DNA of 64,000 nt from the NCBI RefSeq assembly GCF_000003195.3, contig NC_012878.2, positions 40,340,599 through 40,404,598 of the forward strand. Direction: 5' to 3'. The translations under genes and the position numbers were made by a program. Below, one piece after another: positions 31,431 through 43,862 of this stretch (positions within the stretch are counted from its first letter, which is position 1; each line of letters starts with the position of its first letter). This stretch comes from Sorghum bicolor. Lineage: Eukaryota; Streptophyta; Magnoliopsida; Poales; Poaceae. The notes under the pieces are model-generated. The model worked only from the letters and a program-made list of their open reading frames with translations, had not been told where the DNA came from and did no database searches.

Positions 31431-34400
31431 ATGCCTGTGAGGCTCATCGCCGCCGACGACTGGCGCCCGTCGTCGATGACGGAGCGCCGGCTATTGGAGC
31501 TTGAGAGGGAGGGACTCCTACGCCCCCGCACGTCGTCGTCGTGGCCAGAGTGGATTGCGCCGGCGGCAGACCACCGGGAGCGAAGGCCGCCCAAGGGCTA
31601 TGTGGTCTCCTTTGCCAAGTTCCACTACCATGGCTTGGGAGCTCCTCCGAGTCGCTTCATGCGGGCACTCTGCAATCACTACGGGGTGGAGCTCCAGCAC
31701 TTCTCCCCAAACGCCATCACCGTCGCGGCAGTCTTTGCCGCGGTGTGTGAGGGCTATTTGGGGATGATGCCCCACTGGGATTTGTGGCTCCACCTGTACC
31801 GGGGTGAGCTTTTCAATGCTACCACCAGAACTGTTGGTGTGAGGAAACCCGTGCGGGCCGGGTGCCTCAATCTGGTGCTGAAGAACGGCAAAATGGAGAG
31901 GCCGCGTGAGTACATCCCGGTGGGATTGTCATCGAACCACGCCGAATGGGACTCCCAGTGGTTCTACTTGCGCAACGATGATGGCCTCCTTCCTGCCTAC
32001 ACCGGCCGCTTAATCTTGGAGCGCCCGGAGAACTGGACGTACGGCGTCGTCCAAGTCCATCAATCGCGGCTCGACCCCCTCCTCGACGCCTTGAAGAAAT
32101 TACGCGAGGAAGGCCTGACCGCCGCTCTCGTCCTCTCAGCCGTCCATCATCGAAGGGTTCTCCCGTTGATGTCTCGGCCGCTGAGGATGGACGAGATGGG
32201 TCGCGGCATTTCGTCCTGGGACCTCGAGGCGTGCCGGATGTCCAACGAGGCTCCAGCGGACGATGTGGTCGCAGCCCGGGTCAGGGTGGCTGTCGCTGGC
32301 GACTTCCAGCCGGAGCATGTCAATGGCTTCCCTATGAGGCCTGACGCGGGATCAATCGATCTGGTAAGTTCCTTTCTTGCATATGGCTTCGATTCTGGAC
32401 TTTCTTCGATCCTTCCTTAAGCTTGTCTTTGCTCTCGCAGGGACCGATCGACGTTCGGTCCTCGAGGCCTCCAGTAAAGGAGGACGAGGTCGACCGCGAC
32501 AAGCGGCGCTAGTCCGCTAAAAAGCAGAAGTCCGCAAAGGACTCAGAAAAGAAAAAGGAAAAGAGGAAAAATCTCGATCGCCAAGCGTTAGAGGCGCGTT
32601 GAGCAAAGTCCAGGCAAAGGGGGGAGCCTGAAGAAGAATCCCCCAATGAGGATGATGGCTGTGATGGTGACGATGATAGCGACGATTCGGAGGGAATGGC
32701 GTCCCGTCTCGACCGGATCCTCGATGGGCCTCCTCCGACCGCCGTCGACGTCCCATGGACGGAAGTCCAAAGGGGGGCGCCAAGCGGGTCTCGTGAAAGT
32801 CAGCGGAGGGAGACGTCCCCACACCGCTCCCACGCTGACACTCCCTCAGAACCTGTGCCAGGTCAGAATGTCTCCCGCCCCCAGCCTCTTCCCGCGTCTA
32901 AGGCGGGCCATCGGGTCAAGTCCCTGACGGCGGGGCCGCTGACTCGCGGTCGCGCTACGGCTTCCAGCAAGGGGGGAATGGATCACAGGAGCGCCAGTCC
33001 AGGCATCGGCCAAGTGGGAGATGTCGAGCCGAGGCCGGCGCCTGCTCGAGAGGTGCCTGGAGCCTTGACGCGGGGTAGCTCGAGGCCCGCCGGTCGAGGT
33101 ACCGGCAGGAGGGTCGCTCTCCCTGTGGGGTAAGGTTTCAATGTCATGATTCCTGTCCTTTTGATGTCTCTGCACTTTCCCAGCTTCTCTTACGCCTCTT
33201 CCTCTTTCTCAGGTTGAAGCAGACACTCGAGCAGGCTCAGCCCTCGATGGCTAAAAGGCTCAAGGTGGGAGCGGCCTCTAAGGATTCAAGTTAGCGGTTC
33301 ATTCCTAACTTTGTGTTAGCTTTGTGTTGGTTATTATGGCAACTGATTTTTTCTATCGGGTGCTTGCAGGCTCCTCCGACCCTCGGCCGTCGACCTGTAT
33401 CGAGGGCGCTCTGCCTCGCCCGTCGGTGGGGGAGTCCGCCCCGTTGTCGCCAAAGCGGGTTGAGGCACCTCGTCTCCAAGAGCCGGAGGGAGCCCCCGAG
33501 CCTCCTCGATCGGGGGTCGAGGCAGATCCTATCACTATAAGTGATGGGTCTGGCGGCGACGGGCCTCCGAGGGACGCCCGCCCTATGGACGAGGAGGTCG
33601 AGGCCTCTCCCATCGCGAGATGGACGCCTTGGCCCATCGGGCTCCACTCTGTCGAGGAGCAGAGGAAGAAGGAGAAAAAGGAGCGTGAGCAGGAGACACG
33701 GCGACAACCGCATGAGGAGCAACAGCTACAGCAGAAAGAAGGAGAGGAGGGGCAGCCGCCAGCGGGTCCCCAGCTCGAGGAGCTGCTGGAGCAGGACCGT
33801 CAACGGGAGCTGCAGGAGCTCCAGGAGCAGCAGCAGCAGAGGGCCCAGTAGTTAGAAGATCTGCTCGAGCCTCCCTCTCACAGTCCACCCCAACTAGTGC
33901 CACCAGCGCCGCAAGAGCCTGGAAACAGGGAGGAAAGTCTGCCAGTTTACGGCCCTCCGACCCCGGCGTGGCTCCGTCCAGGGGCGCCCGCTTCAATCCC
34001 AACAGAGTCAGGGCGGTCGGACGGTGTGGTGGCGCTCGCCTGTATGATGCGCACCCCCGTTGACCCTCAGTCCGAGATCAGGCGTACGATCTACGGCATG
34101 GACGGAATCGCTCCGGGATTCCTCTGGGAGCGTCGATCGTGGGAGGACCGCGTGGTGGCGTACGATCTACGGCATGGACGGTGTGGTGGCAGCGAGACCG
34201 GGACCTGGAAGACGATGGATGACGACGGGCGGTTCCCCTACCTTGTCGACTTGTTGCTGCGCCACGGGGGGTCGCTCGAGACAGTCGAGGAGCTCATCTG
34301 AGGCGTCCAGGCGCGCGCCGACCAGGAGATGGAGAACTGGTGCCCCGACTGGATCCACATCCTAGCTTCCACCGATCCGTCCGAACCAAACATTTTCTTA

Positions 34401-35806
34401 GACGACCGGAAGGAGGCCGAAAAGTGGGAGCACGTCGAGGTGCTTCGCCTCTGGATGAAGCATACGGTGGGGCTCCTGTCCGACGTTGTTAACAACGGGC
34501 TCGGACTGGCCTACTTTGTAAGTGTTTTCGGACCTTAATCCTTATAGAACGTATGGTTTCATGTTCTAACTACCCAACCGCTGGCTCGCAGGACCTGAAA
34601 GAGACCTCTCGAATCAAATCAAGCTTCATCCACGCCACGAGAGGCGGCTGGGAGCAGCTCCCCATTCTCAAGGACAAACTCCTAGAGTCGCAGGAGAAGC
34701 TCCTCAAGGCCTACAAGGAGCTTTTGGCGCTTGAGGAGGAGAAGAAGGAGATGGAGGCTACTATGGCTGAGGCTCGAGAGGCCTCGAAGAAAGCGGTGCA
34801 AGAGGCCGCGCTTCTGAGGGAATGGGCTATGACGGTCGAGGAGGCTGCGTCCAAGGCTCGGGACGAGGCCTTGACATACTAAAATGTCGCTACTGACCTG
34901 GACAAGGAGAAGGGCCTCCTCCAGACTGAACTTGCCTCCGCCCGAGAAAGCTTCCAAAGGATGAAGGTGGAGTGCGTGAATGGCGAGATCACTCGGAGCG
35001 CCGTGGAGGAGGCCAAGAAGAAGGCCCTTGAAGATCTTGAGGCTGAGCGGACTCGATCTCGCGGCCTCTCTGACGACGTTGACCGTCTGAAGGGAGAGCT
35101 GCTGGAGAAAAATGGAGCCATCGCACAGGCTGGCAAGGTGATCGAGGATCTGCGCGTCGCCAACACCGAGCTGGTGCGCTCCAGTAAAGAGATTGAGAGG
35201 GCCAATACTAACTTGGTTGCCATGAATACGGCTCTGGAGGAGAGAATTTGTGGTATGTTTCTACTATCGAGTCTCTTCTCTGAGGTGTGCTTGGTGTTAT
35301 CTAATTTCTTCGTGTTGGTCTTTGTAGGGCTTAAAGACGAGCTGCTGGCTGCCCAAGTCGAGGCCCATTCCACCAAGGCTCAGCTCGAGGGGGAGGTCGC
35401 TTTGAATGGTCAGCTACGGACCGCAATAAACGACCTCTCGGCCTCCTAGGAGCTCGAGCCTGTTGACGAGTCGAGGGAGGAGGCTTGAGGCGACGCATTG
35501 GTTGATCAGCTGTGCTACCTAGGTGCAACACTGAGGGATCGAGTGTGGGACGCTCTTCATGTCGGAGTGAAGCGGGCGATGGCGGTAGTCTACTCAGGCT
35601 TTTCTTACGACATGGAGGTGGTGTCCCATGGCTTCGTCACCGACATCTCCAAGACTGATGCGGAGAACGAGGAGAGGCTCCACGCCTTGATCGATGACGC
35701 AGAGCTCCCTGGGGAACGGTTGGCCAAGCTGTTCGAGCCGGAAGTGCTTCCTCCCGAGACTAGGTCGGGTGCGGACGAGGATGGTGAGGGCCATGATGCA
35801 GACTGA
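31431..35806 (+). pseudogene. Antisense six-exon gene of TE2
   Basis: Antisense to pol. Exons: 31431-32363, 32441-33129, 33213-33289, 33370-34517, 34592-35252 and 35328-35806. Introns are 74-83 bp with GT-AG ends (GTAAGT...CTCGCAG for the first). Exons total 3987 bases, a multiple of 3; exons 1, 3, 5 and 6 have exactly the lengths of TE1. The protein has a PF04195-like N-terminus, an acidic/basic linker, a Gln/Glu-rich segment, a conserved block with TIYGMDGIAPGFLWERRSWEDR, a long coiled coil and a conserved tail with SYDMEVVSHGFVTDISKTDAE. In-frame stops sit near 32510 and 32600 (exon 2), 33849, 34299, 34879, 35449 and 35487. Several are CGA to TGA, CAG to TAG or TGG to TAG, so the copy is inactive by decay. 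Exon 1 (311 codons) is fully open. Confidence 0.87.
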
Positions 35807-36356
35807 GGCCTGTGAGCCTGCTCTACGTGTTAGGGCCCTTTGTATAGTACTTTGTCGTTCTATCTTATGTAATATTATGTTTTTAAGTGAGTTATAAGAT
35901 CTGTGAATGTTTGCCCGTCTTTCCGCTCGAGGCTCCTTTGTTTCACTTTGCGCCTATGTTTGTATTCCTCGTTTGGTCTTTTGTTTAAGGCGATCTCGAT
36001 TGCCTCAAGGGTGAGGAAGCGAGTAGAGTTTCCGTAGCCCGGGGGCGTAGGAGTTCTCACGCTCATCGTCTCTCGGCCCTTAAGGGGCTCGAGGTGCCTC
36101 TACTACTCGACCGTACGAGGTTTACTGATAGGAATGAAAGAATTACTTGGTTTTTTTGACACTTGGGGGGGGGCACCCCCCTACTAGCCCCCGAGGGGGT
36201 ATCGACTATGATGGGTCATAGTTGGTACTCCCTTCTAATGTCGAGATTTCGACTCGTGAAAAAGTAAATTACTTGAGGGAAAGATCTTATTCATTCATGC
36301 ATTCATTCATAAGGCCTTGGTACAGAATGTACATGGGAACGTAAAGCTTTGAAGTT
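35807..36356. other. Convergent 3' region of TE2 (hairpin and PPT copy)
   Basis: Non-coding. Inverted repeat GACTATGA-TGGG-TCATAGTT at 36204-36223, and a PPT copy CTCGGGGGCTAG on the - strand at 36195-36184, as in TE1 and TE3. Confidence 0.78.
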
Positions 36357-39300
36357 CTAGGGGTAGAATCGACGTAGCTGTTCGATGTTCCATGCGTTGG
36401 TGAAGACCGCCCCCTTTTCGTCCGCATGCTTGTACGTCCCTGGCTTCAGTACTTCGGCCACCACATATGTGCCCTCCCAAGGTGGAGTCAGCTTGTGGCG
36501 TCCTTGGTTGCTTTGCCGCCCCCGTAGGACAAGGTCGCCCACGTTCAGATCTCTCTTGTGCACGTGCTTGTCGTGGTAGCATCGAAGCTTCTGCTGGTAT
36601 CTGGTGGAGTTAAGGAGGGCCATGTCTCGAGCTTCCTCGAGTTGGTCGACCGCATTCTCTCGAGTCTCCTTGTTCGACTGCTCGTTGTATGCTTTGAGTC
36701 GAGGGGACCCATACTTGAGGTCCATTGGGAGCACGGCCTCAGAGCCGTAGACCATGTAGAATGGGGTGTATTTTGTGGCCCTACTCGGTGTCGTCCTCAA
36801 GCTCCATAGGACTGAAGAGAGCTCTTCGACCCATTTCTTGTCGAATTTCTTCAAGCGGTTGTAGATTCTTGGCTTGAGCCCCTGCAAAATCATGCCGTTG
36901 GCACGCTCGACCTGGCCGTTAGTTCGAGGGTGGGCCACTGCAGACCAGTTCACACGGATGTGATGCCGATCGCAGAAGTTCTAGAACTTTTTGCCAGTGA
37001 ACTGAGTGCCGTTGTCGGTGATGATGACGTTGGGAATCCCGAACCGGTGGATGATGTCGGTGAAGAAAAGGACGGCTTGCTCGGAGCGATGTTTGTGATG
37101 GGTCGAGCCTCGATCCATTTGGAGAATTTGTTGATGGCCACCAACAAATGGGTGTACCCCCCTGCAGCCTTTAGTAGAGGTCCTACTAAGTCGAGCCCCC
37201 ACATCGCAGACGGCCACGTGATGGGGATCATCTGAAGAGCGTGGGCGGGCAGATGCGTCCGCTTGGCGTAGAATTGGCACCCATGGCACAAGCGCACGAG
37301 CTCGATGGCGTCAGCTACGGCCGTTGGCCAGTAGAAGCCTTGTTGGAAAGCGTTCCCTACGAGGGTCCGCGGAGCAGCATGGTGGCCACAAGCCCCCGAG
37401 TGTAGATCCTCGAGGAGTTTTCGGCCTTCTTCTATGGTGATGCAACGCTGCAAGATCCCTGTCGGGCTTCATCGATATAGCTCATTGCCTTCGCCATAGA
37501 TTATATATGATTTGGCCCGTCGAGCGATACGGCGGGCCTCAGATCGATCTTCTGGTAACTCGCAACGGATTAGGCAGTCGAGGAATGGCGTGCACCAATC
37601 GAACGGTCGACTAGGCCGCTGTTCCACCTCCATTACTTCGGCTGCCGCTAGCAGCGCCTCGATGGTGTCCGTTTGCTGGGTGGGGGAGGCTTCGACACCA
37701 GCCCCCGAGCCCAAGTCGACGGATGGCTCGTGCAGATCTCTCGAGAATGCGTCAGGTGGGACCGTGCCTCGAGTCGACGTGATCTTAGCGAGCTCGTCGG
37801 CCGCCTCGTTGTATCGTCGGGCGATGTGGACGAGCTCGAGGCAGTGGAACTTATCCTCGAGTCGACGGACCTCCTTGCAGTACGCCTCCATTTTCGGGTC
37901 ATGGCAGTTCGAGGCCTTCGTCACTTGGTCGATGATGAGTTGGGAGTCACCTCGAACGTCGAGGCGTCGGACTCCTAGCTCAATGGCGATCTTTAGACCA
38001 TTGACAAGGGCCTCGTACTCCGCGACGTTGTTGGATGCGGCGAAATGAATCCTGATGACATACCTCACATGAACGCCCAGGGGCGAGATGAATAGCAGGC
38101 CCGGCCCAGCTCCTGTCTTCATGAGAGACCCATCGAAATACATCGTCCACAGCTCTACCTGAACTTGAGCCGGGGGGAGCTGGGAGTCTGTCCATTCCGC
38201 GACGAAATCCACCAGGGCTTGTGACTTGATAGCTTTGCGGGGCGCATAAGTGAGGGTATCACTCATAAGCTCGACCGACCACTTAGCGATTCTTCCCGTG
38301 GCCTCCTGACTCTGGATGATTTCACCCAAAGGGAAGGACGACACCACCGTGATAGGGTGGCCGAGGAAGTAATGTTGCAGTTTGTGTCGGGCGAGGATCA
38401 CGGCGTAGATTAGCTTCTGGATCTGTGGATACCGTGTCTTGGTCTCCGAGAGCACCTCGCTGATGAAATAGACTGGCCTCTGGACCGGCAGCGCAAGCCC
38501 CTCCTCCTGCCTCTCGACCACTACCGCCGCACAGACGACCTGAGTCGTCGAGGCAACGTATAGAAGCAGAGGTTCTGCGGGTTGGGGTGGGACCAGGACC
38601 GGGGCAGAGGTTAGTGTTTTCTTCAGATTATCGAGGGCTTCCTCGGCTTCGGGGGTCCAAGAGAAACGCTCGGCTTTTTTCAAGAGCCGATATAGTGGCA
38701 ACGCCTTTTCTCCCAACCTCGAGATAAAACGACTCAGCGCCGCCAAACATCCCATGACCTTTTGCACTCCCTTGACGTCTCGGATCGGTCCTATTCTGGT
38801 GATCGCCAAGACTTTCTTGGGGTTGGCCTTGATGCCGCGTTGGGAGACTATGTATCCCAGGAGCATGCCTCGGGGGACACCAAAGACGCACTTCTCGGGA
38901 TTGAGCTTGATCTTGTTGGCGCGTAAGCAACTGAAAGCGATCTCAACGTCCTGAATCAGGTCTCCCCATTGCTTTGACTTGACGACGATGTCGTCGACGT
39001 ACGCCTCGACTGTCGACCCTATATGTTTGCCAAATACGTGGAGCATGCAGTGCTGGTATGTGGCTCCCGCGTTTCGAAGCCCGAATGGCATGGTTACCTA
39101 ACAATACAACCCAAAACGCGTGATGAAAGATGTCGCGAGCTGGTCAGAATCTTTCATTTTTATTTGATGGTAACCGGAATATGCATCAAGGAAAGAAAGG
39201 GTTTCACATCCCGTAGTAGAATCAACAATTTGATCGATACGTGGTAATGGAAAGGAACTTTCAGACATGCTTTTATTTAAACTTGTATAATCGACACACA

Positions 39301-39583
39301 TCCTCATTTTCCTATTCTTTTTCTTAACTAGTACAGGGTTTGCTAACCAGTTGGGATGGTGAACTTCCTTGATGAATCCGGCCGTCAAAAGCTTGTGGAT
39401 CTCCTCGCCAATGATCTTGCGCTTCTCCTCATCGAAGCGGCGCAACCGCTGCTTCACTGGCTTGGAACCGGCTCGAATTTCCATGGAGTGCTCGGCGACT
39501 TCCCTCGGTATGCCCGGCATGTCCGAGGGACTCCATCCAAACATGTCGGCATTTGCACGGAGAATGTCGACGAGCACGGCTTC
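36357..39583 (-). pseudogene. pol: TE2 pol: reverse transcriptase, RNase H, integrase
   Basis: Follows the gag-protease frame after an in-frame UAG. Begins VLVDILRANADMFGW, then RT motifs (MRMCVDYTSLNK, TMPFGLRNAGATYQ, catalytic YVDDIVVKSK). RNase H follows (YFDGSLMKTGAG, AEYEALVNGL, RGDSQLIIDQV), then integrase (SGACGHH, CHGCQFYAK, WGLDLVGP, NGQVERANG). The end is WNIEQLRRFYP. Damage: stop at 39095-39097 inside RT (TAT to TAG), CGA to TGA at 37469-37471, a 1-base deletion near 37088 and a stop at 36979-36981 just after the second integrase Asp. Would have copied and integrated the element; now non-functional. Confidence 0.93.
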
Positions 39584-42500
39584 CTATTTGGGGTTGAGGT
39601 CGGCGCTGATCGTCAGTACCTTGCCGTCGGAGCTGTTGGGGTCGAGCGGGATCTTCTTTGTTCCTTCGGCCGGCTCGAAACTGCCCGCGTGGCGCTTGGG
39701 CTCTGGAGCCTCTACGGCCAGGGCCTCGAGCTTCAAGGCGAGTTCAGTGGAGTTCTCGACAGCTTCCCCATACTCGACGCACTCGACGTCGCATTCGTAC
39801 GCGTGCTCATAGGAGGAGCTGACAGTGATGACGCCCTTGGGCCCGGGCATCTTCAGCTTCAAGTATGTGTAGTTGGGGATAGCCATAAATTTGGCGTAGC
39901 CCGGGCGCCCGATGATGGCGTGGTACGTGCCTCGGAACCCCACCACCTCAAAGGTGAGGGTCTCCTTTCTGAAGTTAGCCGTCGTGCCAAAGCAGACCGG
40001 TAGGTCGATTCGACCTACCGGTAATGCCTTCTTCCCAGGTACGATACCATGGAAGCCACCAGCGCTTGGTTGGAGCTGCGCCCTATCGATGCCAAGGAGG
40101 TCGAGGGTCTCGAGGTAGATGATGTTCAGGCTGCTGCCGCCGTCCATCAGTACCTTTGAGAGTCTGGTATTGACGATGATGGGGTCGACGACGAGCGGGT
40201 AGACGCCAGGGGTGACTACCTTGTTGTGGTGGTCGTCTCGATCGAAGGTGATGGGGGTGCTCGACCAGCTGAGGTACTGGGGCACCGCCATCCTTGCAGT
40301 GAAAACCTCACAGCGTTCCCTCTTGCGTTGCCTTGCGGTCAGCTGCGTCGACGGCCCACCGTAGATCATGTAGGAGTCGTGGACGGTAGGGAAACCTTCA
40401 TCGTCCTTGTCGTCCCCCTTGTCGCCGTTCTTCTCTTTCTTTGGGTCGTCGCGGGCATCCTTCTTGAACCCCAGGCCGTCGAAGTGCTTTTTCAGCATAC
40501 GGCAGTCTTCAAGCTTGTGGTTTGCCCCTCCCTTATGGTAAGGGCAAGGCTCCTTTAGCATATTGTCGAAGATGGCCCCCTCTGGGGGACCTCGAGGCCT
40601 TTTGCGCTCCATGGCAGCGACGAGGTCATCGTCGAGGTCCTCCCACTGGAATGGCCGTGTTTTCTTCTTCTTTTTGTTCTTCTTGGGTCCTCGACTGGGG
40701 CCCTCATCATCGTCGGCTGACGGCTTGCCTTTCTTTCCCTCACAGCTGAAGAAGGCACCGACCGCTTCTTCCCCTACAGCGTAGTTCGCCACTACGTCCA
40801 TCAGCTCGTCGACGGTCTGAGGACGATTCCTGCCTAGTTCCTGCACCAGATCTCAACTGGTGGTGCCTGAGACAAAGACCAGGATGACGTCGTGGTCGGG
40901 GATGTGCGGCAGCTCGGTGCACAGCTTCGAGAAGCGTCGAGCGTACTCTCGGAGAGTTTCTCCAGACTTCTGCTTGCATTTGCTGAGGTCCCACGAGTTG
41001 CCGGGCCGTATGTAGGTCCCTTTGAAATTACCCTCGAACACCCTGACCAAATTGACCCAATTGTAGATCTGGTTGGCCGGGAGCTCCTCAAGCCATCTGC
41101 GGGCGGGGTCGGAGAGGAAGAGCGGCAGCTGTCAGATGATGGCTCGATCGTCCCCTCGAGCGCCACCCAGCTGACAGGCTAGCCTGAAATCTGCCAGCCA
41201 TAGCTCTGGCTTGGTCTCGCCGTTGTATTTTGCAATGCTAGTCGGGGGTCAGAACGGGCTAGGCAGCGGCGTGCTGCGGATTGCCCTGCTGAACACCCGA
41301 GGGCCCGGCGGCTCAGGGGCCATCCGATCCTCGTCGTTGTCGTACCTCCCGCCGCGGTGGGCGCTGTAACCGCGCTCTTCTGCGTCCCCGTAACAACGGC
41401 GACGATTTTCTTCGATGTCGCGTCGTGCGTCGTGTCGTCGTTGGTTGTCGACGGGGAGGACGAGCGTGGTCTTTTTCCCTCGAGGGGGTGGCTGCTGATG
41501 GACTGACACCTCTTTTTCATTCTAGGCTGGCTCATCACGCTTTTCTGTAGCTGCCCCTCGACGTCGGGAGGCCGAGCTTTCCGCTTGCTAAATTGCCGCC
41601 ACCTGGAGCAGAGTCTGCACCTCGTCTCTGATGCGCCGTGCTTGGGAGTTCGAGGGCTCAGGCATGTTACGCAATAGCATCGTTGCTGCCACAACGTTCT
41701 GGCCTGCTCGAGGGAAGCGGCTGACAGGTTGTTCTGGCTCCCCATCCCCGACGATCTGTCGATGTACCTCTCGAGCTCTTCTGCGGACACTTCCGCCAGG
41801 CGGGTATGGCAAGTCCTGCTCAAGGATTTGCTCGAGCAGGATGAGGCGCTCACGATCTTTGTCAAGTTTTGTCTTGAGCTCTCGTAGTTGCGCAAGTTGT
41901 GCGGCTCTGTCTTCTTGTGGGAGTGGGTCGACCCGTCCGTCGTTCCCAGGCGTCCTGGGGTCTTCCCTTGCTGCAGGGGCTTGACCACCAGCAACGGCGT
42001 CTTGTGTCTCGTCGGTGGTTTCCACCGCCCCGTCAATGTGGAAGCACTCCCGAGTAGGGTCGTAGCTGTCGGACACAGAGCCAGAGTCCGGCTCGGCGGC
42101 GTAGAAGCATCCGCGTCCTTCCTCGAGCAGCCGCTGCCTGAGGGAGGTAATCGTGTACCGCCCAGGGCCTAGGCGGCGGAGGCCTCGTACCTGCGAGAAG
42201 TCTGGTAGCTCGGACGCCTGTGGCCGTGCTCCGTTGTCGCGTGGGAGGACCATTGGTCTTTCCATGTACGTCTCGGCGTTTGGACATATCGTCCTGGCGA
42301 GCGATGCCGCAACGTTGTCCAGACTGAACGGCAGCGCCCTTCTTGGGGCGAAGAGCCCTGTGGAAGTAGCGTAGCGGTGGCGGAGAGCGCGCGGGGCGCG
42401 TCACCTCCTGTCGTCGTGCGATCCTCGTGGCGTCGAGCCGTCATGCCCACGGTTTCGGCACGTGGGGCTGTCAGCTCCTGTGCCGCCTCCTGCCTGGCAT

Positions 42501-42741
42501 GACCTGTCAGTCGTGACGAGGCAGAAGGGTGATGGTGGTGCTGTCCATGCCTCTTCTTGGGTGGGGAGGCGTGGTGGCGAGGACGTCTCGGAGCCCTCAA
42601 TCGTGTTGGCGCAACGCGGGCTCCTCCCGGTCCTTTGATCGAGAGCAGGATCATGTCATAGCCGGAGCCAGTAGACATGAACTCGAGACTCCCAAACCAA
42701 ATCACCGTGGAGCGCGGAATCGGCGAAGTGAGAGTGGCCAT
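39584..42741 (-). pseudogene. gag: TE2 gag-protease
   Basis: Proposed start is ATG 42741 (MATLTSPIPRSTVIWFGSLE), about 60 bases past the PBS; TE3 has the same beginning. A frameshift lies near 42350 (one base lost relative to TE3), after which the frame is shared with pol. Capsid region: ELWLADFRLACQL, FLSDPARRWLEELPA, VFEGNFKGTYIRPG, ETLREYARRFS. Zinc-binding C-x2-H-x5-H-x4-C in CPYHKGGANHKLEDC, a variant knuckle. Aspartic protease around VLMDGGSSLNIIY, later GTYHAIIGRPGYAKF. In-frame stops at 41588-41590, 41249-41251 (UGA, shared with TE3), one near 40850 and the terminal UAG at 39584-39586 (shared with TE3). Confidence 0.88.
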
Positions 42742-42781
42742 CTTGAAAGGAACGAGAAATCGGTGAAAAACACGCAGGACC

Positions 42782-42799
42782 CCTACCTGGCGCGCCAAC
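42782..42799 (-). other. Primer binding site of TE2
   Basis: GTTGGCGCGCCAGGTAGG on the - strand, directly after the 5' LTR. The core TGGCGCGCCA is a perfect 10-base palindrome. The same site occurs in TE3 and, with GTGG, in the three-LTR element. I do not assign the primer tRNA. Confidence 0.8.
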
Positions 42800-43862
42800 T
42801 GTCGGTGTTTTCCCCCCGGGGGGTCACACCAACGAGTAAATTTTGTATGCGTGCTCCCTTTCCCAGATGGTGATGCAAGATGACACAAAGATTTATCCTG
42901 GTTCGGGCAAGAGAAGGCCCTACGTCCAGCGGGGGGAGAGTTTGTATTATTCTGCACCTAAGTGCTTGTACAGGGCTAAATACAAGCGTGGTATGGATGG
43001 AGATGGAGTGAGGTTTCTCTTCTATGTATGGCTCGTGCGTTGTGTTGTGTTGTATCGCCCCCTGTATCCGCTCCCGAGCCTCCCCTTTTATAGTTCCAAG
43101 GAGAGACCTAGGGTACATGTATAGGCGTCAGACTAGGGGTCGATAGAGGTATGGCGCGCTGACCTACTCGAGGCCTCCGTACCGGCGTGGCCTCGAGCCG
43201 TCCCGTCTTGGTGCCTTGATCATGATTACGCGTGCCCCTGAAATCCGCTCCTGTGCGCTGTTCTAGACTGACTTATCTGTTGCATGCTTGTACGTTGCGG
43301 TGGCAGATACGTCGGAGTGGTTGTAGTGTCGTCATTCGATGCCCGACTCTTCTCCAGGAAGGAAATGTGCCTACTCGAGGGTCTGTTGTCATATAATGCC
43401 TTGTTGGCCAGAGCACTGACCTTAGGCGTCTCGAGGGGGGTCTTGATTAGACGTTCCGACCCACTTTCTACGTCCTGCCACGTTCTGGCTCGTTTGGTGG
43501 GGAAGGCTGCAATAAGAATGACGGGACGGGTACCTGTTCCCTATCACGCTTCCCATGACTGGCAGGTTAGGTGAGAACGCGACAGGCGCATTAAATGCCC
43601 TGATTCCCGTGCTCGTGTTAGGCGGCGGACGGCGTCCTTGTGCTCGACGCCTTCTGATTCGCTCGAGCCTATTTCCGTATTCAACGGTAGCCTGCACTCG
43701 AGCTCTGGTAGATTCGCAGGACGTTCTTTCCGTGTTCGAGGTTATGGCCGTCGAGGACCGTACGCGTGACTGGGTAGAGCGTCGAACCGGAAGCCTCGAC
43801 TTGCGTACGGGCATTCTCATCATGCACATAAGTTGGGGGACCCCTTACTGATATCCTCGACA
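42800..43862 (-). repeat. 5' LTR of TE2 (right on + strand)
   Basis: TGTCGGTG...CCTCGACA, 1063 bp. Ends at TSD ATAAC. Confidence 0.94.

Larger units (their letters stand above)
29453..43862 (-). mobile_element. TE2: complete Tat-lineage gypsy retrotransposon (14.4 kb)
   Basis: LTRs at 29453-30514 and 42800-43862. TSD ATACC (29448-29452) and ATAAC (43863-43867), one mismatch. Order in element sense: LTR, PBS, gag-protease, UAG, RT-RNase H-integrase, convergent antisense gene, palindrome, PPT, LTR. The LTRs differ at roughly 3-4% of sites by eye, so it is older than TE3. The coding regions carry stops and frameshifts. Confidence 0.95.
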
